Shown piece by piece: positions 1 through 6,094 of a stretch of DNA of 11,760 nt. Within the stretch, counting starts at the first letter, position 1; each line of letters opens with the position of its first letter. The stretch spans positions 1 through 11,760 of the forward strand of contig JANNEU010000334.1 of assembly GCA_031379035.1 (NCBI GenBank), written 5' to 3'. A model generated the notes under the pieces. The model saw nothing but the letters and a program-made list of their open reading frames with translations, ran no database searches and was not told where the DNA came from. Made by a program: the position numbers and the translations under genes. Origin of the DNA: JABFRJ01 sp031379035 (GTDB lineage: Bacteria; Pseudomonadota; Alphaproteobacteria; Rhizobiales; Hyphomicrobiaceae).

Positions 1-204
1 CCACCGCGCTGCACGACCGGCAGTCCGGGCTTCGCCGGAGGCCGATCCTTTTCAGCCCACCAGCGTTCTCGAGAACGCCGCCGCTGGACTAATTTGTTGC
101 ATTCAATCTAACACAACTTGTGCGAATATAAATCGTTTCTACACTTTAACGTTAAGGTGTGTGCGGGACTGACATACACACCCTCGATGCAAAGCGAGCT
201 CCGT
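1..204. other. Gene-free leader with palindromes
   Basis: I see no convincing coding region here. Directly visible are a short stem TCCGG/CCGGA (24-28 and 35-39), a perfect 16-bp palindrome GCGTTCTCGAGAACGC at 63-78, itself flanked by CCAGCG (60-65) and CGCTGG (82-87), and a 20-bp near-perfect palindrome ACACTTTAACGTTAAGGTGT at 141-160 with one G-T wobble per arm. From about 90 to 150 the DNA is much more AT-rich than the rest. The palindromes could be regulator sites or ends of a gene lying left of the window; nothing decides between these. Confidence 0.4.
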
Positions 205-208
205 AGGC

Positions 209-239
209 TGGGTTAGCTGCGTTTCAGCAGCGTAACCCA
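209..239. repeat. REP-like hairpin, left copy
   Basis: TGGGTTAGCTGC (209-220) pairs with GCAGCGTAACCCA (227-239) around the loop GTTTCA, with one bulged G at 232. The surrounding text, GTAGGCTGGGTTA then GTTTCAGC then TAACCCACC, resembles dispersed intergenic hairpins known from many proteobacteria. A related hairpin with the same GTAGGYTGGGT start and GTTTCAGC centre lies at 1262-1296. The two bracket the toxin-antitoxin module. Confidence 0.6.
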
Positions 240-244
240 CCATG

Positions 245-303
245 CAGGGCGATGATCGTGGTGCTGCGAGATATCGCCCTGGACTGGCGGCACAGTGCAG
301 TCC
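245..303. repeat. Two adjoining inverted repeats
   Basis: CAGGGCGAT (245-253) is the exact reverse complement of ATCGCCCTG (273-281), with a 19-base loop. GGACTG (281-286) is the reverse complement of CAGTCC (298-303). With the hairpin at 209-239 this makes three successive stem-loops in about 95 bases just before the left direct repeat. Function is unknown; a structured RNA or remnant of a mobile element are both possible. Confidence 0.45.
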
Positions 304-330
304 GCCGCGACATTCAAGAACGCCGATCCC

Positions 331-393
331 GTCACTGCGCCACCATTCGAGGTGCATACGTTCGGGTTGGATGGGTTGTGGGTGGATTGAGGG
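331..393 (+). repeat. 63-bp direct repeat, left copy
   Basis: This 63-base stretch, beginning GTCACTGCGCCACC and ending GTGGGTGGATTGAGGG, recurs in the same orientation at 1166-1228 with only three substitutions (at offsets 15, 27 and 44). It is G/T-rich in its second half and has a short internal dyad CACC...GGTG. It lies 112 bases before the toxin start. The pair brackets the TA module, so recombination between copies would remove 835 bp. Confidence 0.85.
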
Positions 394-450
394 CATTCGC
401 GTTTCGATAGCCCAGGAATTTTGACTGGCCCGCTTTGCTGTCCGCTTTGC

Positions 451-488
451 TTGACGTAATGCCGACGACATGGCAATATCGGCATAAT
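451..488 (+). promoter_or_regulatory. Putative TA promoter and operator
   Basis: TTGACG at 451-456 is a good -35 match; 17 bases on is CAATAT (474-479), a modest -10. A perfect 7-bp inverted repeat, ATGCCGA (459-465) and TCGGCAT (479-485), is centred at 472 between these elements and ends about 20 bases before the toxin ATG. HigA-type antitoxins usually repress their own operon through such dyads, so this is the natural operator candidate. CATAAT at 483-488 is a better -10 sequence but is badly spaced from TTGACG. Confidence 0.4.
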
Positions 489-505
489 CTGTGGACAGTA
501 TCGCA

Positions 506-853
506 ATGAAGCCAGTTCGATTTGTCGGCTCCTCTCTGGGCGATTTGCGAGCACTGCCATTGCAGGCACAGAGGGATATCGGCTTTGCGCTGTATGAAGC
601 GCAAATCGGCGGCAAGAGCTATCACGCGAAGCCTCTCAAAGGCTTCAAGGGTGCTGGTGTCCTGGAAGTGGTCGAAGATTTGGATGGCGACACGTACCGC
701 GCTGTCTACACGGTCAAATTGGCAGATGCCGTTTATGTTCTTCACGTCTTTCAGAAGCAATCGAAGCGCGGCATTGCAACGCCGCAAGTTGACCTGGATC
801 TTATTAAGTCGCGGCTGAACCTGGCAGAGCAGCAATCGAGAGAGCGGAGTTGA
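506..853 (+). CDS. Gp49/HigB-like toxin of TA module
   Basis: The 115-residue protein looks like the phage-derived Gp49-like branch of the RelE/HigB superfamily. Members are usually ribosome-dependent mRNA endonucleases paired with an HTH antitoxin. Recognisable are the central KPLKGF (42-47), VLEVVEDLDGDTYRAVY (52-68), the hydrophobic strand VYVLHVFQKQSKRG (76-89) with its basic cluster, then IATP and a C-terminal helix. Length fits the family. I chose ATG 506; an in-frame GTG at 491 would add five residues. The Shine-Dalgarno is weak (GGAC about 10 bases upstream). The stop sits five bases before the antitoxin ATG, so the two are surely cotranscribed in toxin-first order, as in higBA. The family call rests on sequence resemblance; activity is inferred. 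Confidence 0.88.
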   Translation: MKPVRFVGSSLGDLRALPLQAQRDIGFALYEAQIGGKSYHAKPLKGFKGAGVLEVVEDLDGDTYRAVYTVKLADAVYVLHVFQKQSKRGIATPQVDLDLIKSRLNLAEQQSRERS

Positions 854-858
854 GCCCT

Positions 859-1140
859 ATGGCCAAAACCACAAAGACCGCCTTCGAGGAAATCGGCATC
901 GCCATGAGCCCGCTGGACATGCTCAAGGTGAAGGTGGCGGCGGCCATCTCCAAACATGTGCAGGCAGCCGGCATGACGCAAGCTCAAGCAGCAGTCGCGC
1001 TTGGCATCGATCAGCCCAAAGTGTCGAAGCTGCTCTGCGGACGCCTGGACGAGTTCAGTCTCGACCGGCTTGTTGGTTACGCGAGCGCGCTCGGCCATGG
1101 CGTCGACGTTAAGATCAGTAAGTCGCGCAAGGTGGCGTGA
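859..1140 (+). CDS. XRE/HigA-like HTH antitoxin
   Basis: This 93-residue protein carries one helix-turn-helix of the XRE type (about residues 24-72). The recognition region is TQAQAAVALGIDQPKVSKLL, followed by GRLDEFSLDRLVGYASALG, a hallmark of antitoxins partnered with Gp49-like toxins. It should bind and neutralise the upstream toxin and repress the shared promoter, for which the dyad at 459-485 is the candidate site. ATG 859 follows the toxin stop by five bases. A TTG at 850 overlapping that stop (TTGA) would add three residues and is an acceptable alternative. The right direct repeat begins 25 bases after the stop, so the gene pair fills the interval between the repeats. Confidence 0.88.
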   Translation: MAKTTKTAFEEIGIAMSPLDMLKVKVAAAISKHVQAAGMTQAQAAVALGIDQPKVSKLLCGRLDEFSLDRLVGYASALGHGVDVKISKSRKVA

Positions 1141-1165
1141 GCGGGTCGGGCTACGGAAGTCGTCC

Positions 1166-1228
1166 GTCACTGCGCCACCGTTCGAGGTGCACACGTTCGG
1201 GTTGGATGTGTTGTGGGTGGATTGAGGG
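1166..1228 (+). repeat. 63-bp direct repeat, right copy
   Basis: This copy matches 331-393 at 60 of 63 positions in the same orientation. It starts 25 bases after the antitoxin stop. Outside the 63 bases, similarity drops to chance on both sides apart from two shared C bases just before the repeat, so the boundaries are sharp. Confidence 0.85.
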
Positions 1229-1261
1229 GGGCGTGGCCCGAGACACGTGACGGCCGGCGAT

Positions 1262-1296
1262 GTAGGTTGGGTCAAGCGTTTCAGCGCGACCCAACG
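1262..1296. repeat. REP-like hairpin, right copy
   Basis: GTTGGGTC (1266-1273) is the exact reverse complement of GACCCAAC (1288-1295). An inner GCG/CGC pairing surrounds the TTTCAG loop. The GTAGGTTGGGT start and GTTTCAGC centre match the hairpin at 203-240, in the same orientation. It could also act as a terminator for the TA operon, although only four T residues follow the stem (CGTTTT). Confidence 0.6.
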
Positions 1297-1319
1297 TTTT
1301 AACACGGAGCAAGTCTAAG

Positions 1320-1376
1320 GGGGGCAGGAGACAGATTCCTGAAAATAGTGGGTTCCTAAAAATTGGGACTATTTCG
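1320..1376. repeat. Degenerate repeat with inverted arms
   Basis: Two tandem versions of TTCCTRAAAAT occur at about 1337-1347 and 1354-1364, and the arms AAATAGT (1343-1349) and ACTATTT (1368-1374) are exact reverse complements. The GGGGCAGGAGACAGATTCC context vaguely recalls the short repeats near REP-associated tyrosine transposases, but no transposase gene is present, so that link is speculative. Confidence 0.35.
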
Positions 1377-1434
1377 TCTACGGCCACACGAATAGCCCTT
1401 ACGCGGTAGAGGCCCGTAGCTACGAAAGCGCATC

Positions 1435-1713
1435 ATGATCAAGTGCACACGGGACAAGTACAACGAAAGCGTCATCTTCTGTGAAGACAGCGACGGCTTA
1501 AAGTTGAGTTTCAAGTGCCGGGAACCGATGCTTCCGAGTTACGACGATATCCCAGGAGGGTACTATGGCCTTCCCCCGTCGCAATCGATTTCCTGTTACG
1601 GCAAGCGCTATGCGTCGGACGTGTTCAATAGCCACATGGATCTGTTTGCCTATGTCGCGCTCGCGGCGGCACTGCTCGGCGGAACTCTCGCGCTGATGTT
1701 TCGAAGAAGGTAG
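1435..1713 (+). CDS. Hypothetical tail-anchored membrane protein
   Basis: I do not recognise this 92-residue protein. The first 69 residues are polar with four cysteines (4, 16, 28, 54). Residues 70-89 form one hydrophobic helix rich in Ala, Leu and Gly, followed by RRR at the very end. That predicts one C-terminal membrane anchor with the short basic tail inside; the cysteine-containing part would then lie outside, where disulfides are possible. ATG 1435 is the first start after an in-frame stop at 1417; the ribosome-binding site is poor (GAAAG). It stands alone, convergent with the next gene, in DNA less GC-rich than the core genes. It may be a short accessory gene or a decayed fragment. 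Confidence 0.5.
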   Translation: MIKCTRDKYNESVIFCEDSDGLKLSFKCREPMLPSYDDIPGGYYGLPPSQSISCYGKRYASDVFNSHMDLFAYVALAAALLGGTLALMFRRR

Positions 1714-1789
1714 GTCAGCATCAGACTCGAAAACGCCCGCGCCTCAGTCGGCCCTACTTGGCGGGTCAGTGGATTGGTAAATTCATGAA

Positions 1790-2218
1790 CTAGATGCTTG
1801 TATCTATTGCGCCGTACTTCGATACGAATTCTTCTATAAGTTGCTTCGCTTGTTTTCCTTGCGGTCGCGAAAGTGGCCGCTCAAACCGCACAATGTATTG
1901 GTTTTTCTGGCTGGCCTGAATAACTGCACCGCAGAAGTCGCTTTGCGGCATCACCATTACGAATCCCTTCGTAGTATCGTTTCCGTCCTGAACCAAAATC
2001 TTTAGGTCGAGCTGTGGCCCTTGGAGATTGAAGTGGTGCGTCGTGCGATTGGTGCCCATGTCTATCGTGCTGTGGTGCGACTTCATTGGATGGCTTAAAA
2101 AATACCCATGCAGAGGAGCGCCGAGTGTATCCCGGAGGTGGACGGCATACGAGATCGTCTCGTGAACGACTTGCGCCACGTCGGCGACACGAGAACGCGG
2201 GAATAGCCATCTGAACAC
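1790..2218 (-). CDS. Hypothetical soluble protein
   Basis: This is an unrecognised 142-residue protein without a signal peptide or membrane helix. The sequence has a mixed alpha/beta look: an early helix (about 11-32), a His-rich polar stretch (HSTIDMGTNRTTHHF, 49-63), strands around LDLKILVQDG (70-79) and KGFVMVMPQ (84-92), YIVRFERP (108-115) and a C-terminal helix KQLIEEFVSKYG. It starts with GTG at 2218, supported by a clear GGAGG seven bases upstream (2228-2232), so it is probably expressed. An upstream part of it is also readable in a second frame, which I regard as a shadow. Nothing in the neighbourhood suggests a function. Confidence 0.6.
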   Translation of the reverse strand: MFRWLFPRSRVADVAQVVHETISYAVHLRDTLGAPLHGYFLSHPMKSHHSTIDMGTNRTTHHFNLQGPQLDLKILVQDGNDTTKGFVMVMPQSDFCGAVIQASQKNQYIVRFERPLSRPQGKQAKQLIEEFVSKYGAIDTSI

Positions 2219-2274
2219 TTTACGCCCTCCAAGCTCTGACAGGAACAGACCGAACCAGGGCAGCCACCGCTCCG

Positions 2275-2298
2275 GGCGAAACTAAACTCCTTTTCGCC
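2275..2298. terminator. Stem-loop after znuB
   Basis: GGCGAAA (2275-2281) and TTTCGCC (2292-2298) form a perfect 7-bp stem around a 10-base loop, 34 bases past the znuB stop in the direction of its transcription. There is no T tract, so it would be an imperfect or factor-dependent terminator at best. It is the only candidate for the end of the long leftward operon. Confidence 0.35.
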
Positions 2299-2331
2299 GC
2301 CAGAATGGTTCTCACAACTCCACCCTACCCA

Positions 2332-3132
2332 TCACCCCGGTTCTCTCCACAACGTCGCCGCCATGGAGATGGCAAAAATGGTCGCTAGCACCACGACGAT
2401 GGCGGGGCCGCCGGGGATGTCGGCGGAGTAGCTGATCAGCAGGCCGACGGCGGCGGACAGCAACGCGAAAATGGTGGCGAAGAACGCCATCTGTTCGGGC
2501 GTTTCGGAGAAGGGGCGCGCGCTGGCGGCCGGGATGATCAGGAACGCAATCGTCACCAGCGCGCCGACAATCTTCAGTGCGATGGCGACCACGAACGCCA
2601 GCAGCAGCACGAACAGCGCGTTGACCTTTACAACGTCGACGCCTTCGGCGGCCGCCATGTCCTCGTGCACCGACGCTGCCAGCAACGGCCGCCAGAGATA
2701 CAGCAGGGCGGCCAGCGCAAACGCGCCGCCAAAATAGATCCAGCGTAGATCGCCGGCGGTGACCGAGAACACATCGCCGAACAGGATCGACATCAGCAGA
2801 TCGTTGCGGGTGGAACTCACTTGCGCCGCAGCGATCACGCCGGCGGCGAGCGCGGTGTGCGCGAGCACGGCGAGAATACTATCCATCGGCACCTTGGTTT
2901 GCCGTCCCAGCAGCAGCAGCAGCAGCGATACCAGCAGCGTCACCGCCAGCACTGCGAGCGTGGGGTGGATCGCCAACCCGAGCCCAAGCGCGACGCCGAT
3001 CAGGCCGGTTTGCGACACCGTCTCGCCGAAGTAGGCCATGCGTCGCCATACAACAAAGCAGCCGATGGGCGCCGCGATCAGCGCCAGGCCGAGGGCTGCG
3101 GCCAGCGCGCGCAACATAAAGGGATCGTTCAT
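2332..3132 (-). CDS. znuB: Zinc ABC transporter permease ZnuB
   Basis: This 266-residue integral membrane protein belongs to the ABC-3 family of Zn/Mn permeases. It forms the inner-membrane channel through which a ZnuA-type binding protein delivers zinc, driven by ZnuC. Strongly hydrophobic segments run through the whole length (about 7-29, 43-77, 85-104, 130-150, 170-202, 215-235, 243-261). Family landmarks are MAYFGETVSQTGLIGVALG near the N-terminus, ILFGDVFSV (116-124), the cytoplasmic EDMAAAEGV loop (157-165) that would contact the ATPase, and DIPGGPAIVV (238-247). Length is normal. Its ATG overlaps the znuC stop (ATGA), so translation is coupled. It is the last gene of the run. No binding protein gene is nearby, so ZnuA must be encoded elsewhere. 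Confidence 0.93.
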   Translation of the reverse strand: MNDPFMLRALAAALGLALIAAPIGCFVVWRRMAYFGETVSQTGLIGVALGLGLAIHPTLAVLAVTLLVSLLLLLLGRQTKVPMDSILAVLAHTALAAGVIAAAQVSSTRNDLLMSILFGDVFSVTAGDLRWIYFGGAFALAALLYLWRPLLAASVHEDMAAAEGVDVVKVNALFVLLLAFVVAIALKIVGALVTIAFLIIPAASARPFSETPEQMAFFATIFALLSAAVGLLISYSADIPGGPAIVVVLATIFAISMAATLWREPG

Positions 3133-4061
3133 CGCTTACTCTCGGTCTTGTTGCCGGTGGCGCGCGGTGCTTCCGCTTCGCCGGACAAATCATGCCGGTG
3201 ATCGTGGACGTGGGTGTAGACGCCGAGCGCGCGGGCGGCTTGCGGTCCGAACAGACGCGCATACTCGGGATGCTGCGCGACCGAGTTCGGTACGCCCGAG
3301 CAGCAGACATGGCGGTTGATGCAGATGACGCGATCACTTTGCGCCATCACCACGTGCAGATCGTGGCTGACCAGCAGCACGCCAATATTGCGCTCGGCGC
3401 GGAGATCGGAAATGAGCTGATAAAGTTCGGCCTCGCCCTGGAAGTCGACGCCGCGCACCGGCTCATCAAGCACCAGCAGGTTCGGATTGCGCAGCAGCGC
3501 CCGCGCGATCAGCACGCGCTGCAATTCGCCGCCGGAGAGCTCGCCAAACGGGCGGTCGCCGAGCTGCGGCGCGCCGACATCGCGCAGGGCCTGGGCGCGC
3601 GCCTCGTGATCTTTCAGTTCGCTGGAGAGCATCAAAAAGCGTTCGACGGTCATCGGTATCGCGCGGTCGATATCGAAGCGTTGGGGCACGTAGCCGACGA
3701 CGAGGCCTGGCAGTCGCTGGATGGTGCCCGATGTCGGTTTCTCAACACCAAGAAGGGTGCGCACCAGCGAGGTTTTGCCGGCACCGTTGGGGCCGATCAA
3801 GGTGACGATCTCACCGGGACTGATGTCGAGGTCGATGCGGTCGAGTATGGTGCGGTTGCCTTTCATCAGCGAGATGGCACGGGCGCTTAGCAGCGCATCA
3901 GGTGTGTGCGGGCGCGGCTCGGCGTCGTGATCATGGTCGTGGTGATGATGGTGATCGGGTTCGTGATGGGCGTGAGCTGTGGCGACGGTTTGGGTGCGAT
4001 CGCGGCGGGTGGTCTCGGGAGGGGTGGCCACGGGATGTCCTGCTTGCTTTTGAGACGCCAC
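3129..4061 (-). CDS. znuC: Zinc ABC transporter ATPase ZnuC
   Basis: This is the 310-residue ATP-binding subunit of the zinc importer, peripheral on the inner face of the membrane. Visible motifs are Walker A GPNGAGKT (90-97), Q-loop Gln127, signature LSGGELQR (175-182), Walker B LLVLDEP (195-201) and switch His233. The C-terminal THVHDHRHDL is typical of ZnuC. The odd part is an extra ~55-residue N-terminus with a His/Asp-rich run (about 29-46, including five consecutive His) that would bind metal in the cytoplasm. The start drawn is GTG 4061, which lacks a Shine-Dalgarno. An in-frame GTG at 4031 (Val11) has AGGA six bases upstream and may be the true start; it keeps the His-rich run. The gene follows the RNA methyltransferase by 21 bases and overlaps znuB. 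No Zur-like palindrome is visible in front of it. Confidence 0.93.
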   Translation of the reverse strand: MASQKQAGHPVATPPETTRRDRTQTVATAHAHHEPDHHHHHDHDHDAEPRPHTPDALLSARAISLMKGNRTILDRIDLDISPGEIVTLIGPNGAGKTSLVRTLLGVEKPTSGTIQRLPGLVVGYVPQRFDIDRAIPMTVERFLMLSSELKDHEARAQALRDVGAPQLGDRPFGELSGGELQRVLIARALLRNPNLLVLDEPVRGVDFQGEAELYQLISDLRAERNIGVLLVSHDLHVVMAQSDRVICINRHVCCSGVPNSVAQHPEYARLFGPQAARALGVYTHVHDHRHDLSGEAEAPRATGNKTESKR

Positions 4062-4082
4062 GGAGGGTTCAGCGAAGTGTGT

Positions 4083-5348
4083 TCAGCGTCGGCGGGTCAA
4101 GGTGACCACCGCTTCCACGTGCGGCGACCAGAGGAATTGGTCAACCCCGGCGACGGGACCCATCGTGAAGCCAGCGTCGAGCAAAGTCCGGCAATCGCGT
4201 GCCAATGTGGCCGGATTGCAGGAGACGGCCACCACGGTCTTGACCTTGGAGCGAGCGATGACTTCGCACTGGGCCTTGGCGCCGGCGCGTGGCGGATCGA
4301 ACACGACCGCTTCGATATCGGCTAGTTCCTGCGTTGAGAGGGGCTCGTCGAAGAGATCGCGTAAGCGGGTTTCGACAGGCTTGAGCCCGGCCGCAAAGCG
4401 GGTGGCGTGGGTGAGGGCAGCCAGCGCCGCCTTGTCGCTATCGACGGCAAGCACGCGGGCGCGGCGGGCCAGCGGCAGAGTGAAAGTGCCCGAGCCGCAG
4501 AACAAATCTGCAACGCGCTTGGCCTTGCCGACGCCTTCGAGGATCAGCGCGGTCATGTGTGTTTCTGCCTCGGCTGCGGCTTGAAAGAAGGCCCCCGGTG
4601 GCGGCACGATGGCACCGGCTTCGGTGGTGAGATGGGGCTCGCCCTCCGAGCACACAGTCAACCCTTCGACAGTCACACGCGCCAGACCGGCGCGGCGGGC
4701 AATGATGGCGAGCTGCGCTGCGGCCTGCATGCCGGGTGGTGTGCCGGTGCCCTCAATCGCCACATCGAGGCCACCGACAAGAGCGGCGACAGCGAAGCGC
4801 AATTCAACAGGTTTGCGGGGGCCGCCGGCACCGGCCGCAAGCTGGCGCGCGATCTCGCGCAGGGCCGGCAGAGCCGCGACGATGGGTTCAGCGAGCACCG
4901 GGCAGGTGGTGAGGTCGATCAGCGTGTGGCTGCGGCGCGCGTGATAGCCGAGGTACACGGTTTGACCGATGACGTGGGCCGTGAGCGCCGCGCGGCGGCG
5001 GGATTTCGCCGGCACCACAAAGAGCGGCACCTGGGTGATATCGATTTTCTGAGTGCGAAACGCTGAGACGATGAGATCGCCTTTCCAGGCGCGATACACG
5101 TCCGGCGCGATGTGCTGGGCAACGCAGCCGCCGCAGGCTTCGAAGTGGGGGCACGGTGGGGCGATCCGCTCGGGCGCGGGATCACCGGTACGCACGTAAC
5201 TGCCATCGGCAGCTGCCACGAAGGTTTCGCCGGGCAGCGCGTTGGGGATGAACAGCGGGCCGGTGGGTGTTTCGACAACGCCGTCGCCATCGCGGCCGAG
5301 GCGGTCAACACGAAGGGGGGCAATGTGCAGGGCGGTGGTTTCAGTCAT
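4083..5348 (-). CDS. TrmA/RlmD-family RNA m5U methyltransferase
   Basis: This 421-residue class I SAM-dependent enzyme is of the COG2265 group, which makes 5-methyluridine in rRNA or tRNA. Four cysteines (66, 72, 75, 149) fit the C-X5-C-G-G-C-Xn-C iron-sulfur site seen in RlmD and relatives. The SAM loop is DLFCGSGTFTLPLA (281-294), the motif-IV segment DPPRAG (351-356), the nucleophile Cys377 in VSCNPATLARD, and the general base Glu412 in HVEAVV. The start at ATG 5348 overlaps the tlyA stop by eight bases and has AGAAGG just upstream. A TTG at 5378 would add ten residues and is less likely. Adjacent tlyA makes a ribosomal target plausible, but the exact base modified cannot be read from sequence. 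Confidence 0.92.
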   Translation of the reverse strand: MTETTALHIAPLRVDRLGRDGDGVVETPTGPLFIPNALPGETFVAAADGSYVRTGDPAPERIAPPCPHFEACGGCVAQHIAPDVYRAWKGDLIVSAFRTQKIDITQVPLFVVPAKSRRRAALTAHVIGQTVYLGYHARRSHTLIDLTTCPVLAEPIVAALPALREIARQLAAGAGGPRKPVELRFAVAALVGGLDVAIEGTGTPPGMQAAAQLAIIARRAGLARVTVEGLTVCSEGEPHLTTEAGAIVPPPGAFFQAAAEAETHMTALILEGVGKAKRVADLFCGSGTFTLPLARRARVLAVDSDKAALAALTHATRFAAGLKPVETRLRDLFDEPLSTQELADIEAVVFDPPRAGAKAQCEVIARSKVKTVVAVSCNPATLARDCRTLLDAGFTMGPVAGVDQFLWSPHVEAVVTLTRRR

Positions 5349-6087
5349 GCGGCCTTCTAGCGGCTTTATGCGCGCCAATCAAAAATTCCTGGTTGCCGTC
5401 GCTGCCGGTGATCGGCGAGGGCATAATTCCGGCGATGGACCAGCCGGAGGTTGTGAGCCAGGCGGCGATGCGGGCGGGGACGGCGTCGCGGGCGGCGGTG
5501 TCGCGGACGATCCCGCCTTTGCCGACGGCCGCGCGACCCACCTCGAACTGCGGCTTGATCAGCGCGATCAGCCAGGCCCCGGGTGCGGCGAGAGCCAGGA
5601 CGGCGGGCAAAGCCTTTTCCAGCGAGATGAAGCTGACGTCGGCGGCGAGGCCTGCGATGGGATCGGGAAAGTGCGCAGGCGTGAGCGCGCGGGCGTCGGT
5701 GCTTTCGAGCACCGTGACACGCAGGTCTGAGCGCAGACTGGAATGGATCTGATCGCGGCCGACATCGACGGCGGTCACGTGCGCTGCGCCGCGGGCGAGA
5801 AGGATCTCGGTAAACCCGCCGGTCGAAGCGCCGATGTCGGCGCAGTGTTGGCCGCTGACGCCGAAGCCGAAGTGATCAAGCGCGGCGGCGAGTTTTTCAG
5901 CACCGCGCGACACATGCATGGGCGTGGTGTTGGCGAGCGTGACGACGGCATCGGGCGCAATATCCGCAGCAGCCTTGATCACCACCACACCGGCGACGCG
6001 CACGAAGCCGCGCTTGATGAGATCAAGCGCACGCGACCGGCTCGGCACCAGGCCACGGTCAACAAGGGTAATATCGAGACGGGTCAT
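5341..6087 (-). CDS. tlyA: TlyA-family rRNA 2'-O-methyltransferase
   Basis: This 248-residue protein has the TlyA layout: an N-terminal S4 RNA-binding domain (about 3-60, LVDRGLVPSRSRALDLIKRG) followed by an FtsJ-like Rossmann methyltransferase domain. Visible are SRGAEKL with Lys65, the SAM loop DIGASTGGFTEILL (84-97), Asp150 in ADVSFISLEKAL, KPQFEVGR with Lys178, and Glu234 in GNQEFLIG; these match the family K-D-K-E catalytic set. TlyA methylates ribose 2'-OH in 16S and often 23S rRNA; older annotations call it hemolysin A. ATG 6087 lies seven bases after the frcA stop, with GAGGGGG inside the frcA end as ribosome-binding site. It overlaps the next methyltransferase. Confidence 0.93.
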   Translation of the reverse strand: MTRLDITLVDRGLVPSRSRALDLIKRGFVRVAGVVVIKAAADIAPDAVVTLANTTPMHVSRGAEKLAAALDHFGFGVSGQHCADIGASTGGFTEILLARGAAHVTAVDVGRDQIHSSLRSDLRVTVLESTDARALTPAHFPDPIAGLAADVSFISLEKALPAVLALAAPGAWLIALIKPQFEVGRAAVGKGGIVRDTAARDAVPARIAAWLTTSGWSIAGIMPSPITGSDGNQEFLIGAHKAARRPHD

Positions 6088-6094
6088 GATCGTC

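Noticed and set aside
139..835. Long minus-strand open frames over the toxin region
   Set aside because: They lie antisense to a recognisable toxin gene, lack family features, and run through hairpins and the direct repeat; similar spurious frames appear over the second repeat.
331..1228. Integron cassette with attC sites
   Set aside because: The repeat contains GTTGGAT, which fits the GTTRRRY core, but no matching RYYYAAC element and no attC-like overall dyad; no integron integrase is present.
5349..5378. TTG start of the RNA methyltransferase
   Set aside because: It is a rare start codon and adds ten residues overlapping tlyA; ATG 5348 has AGAAGG upstream and fits better.
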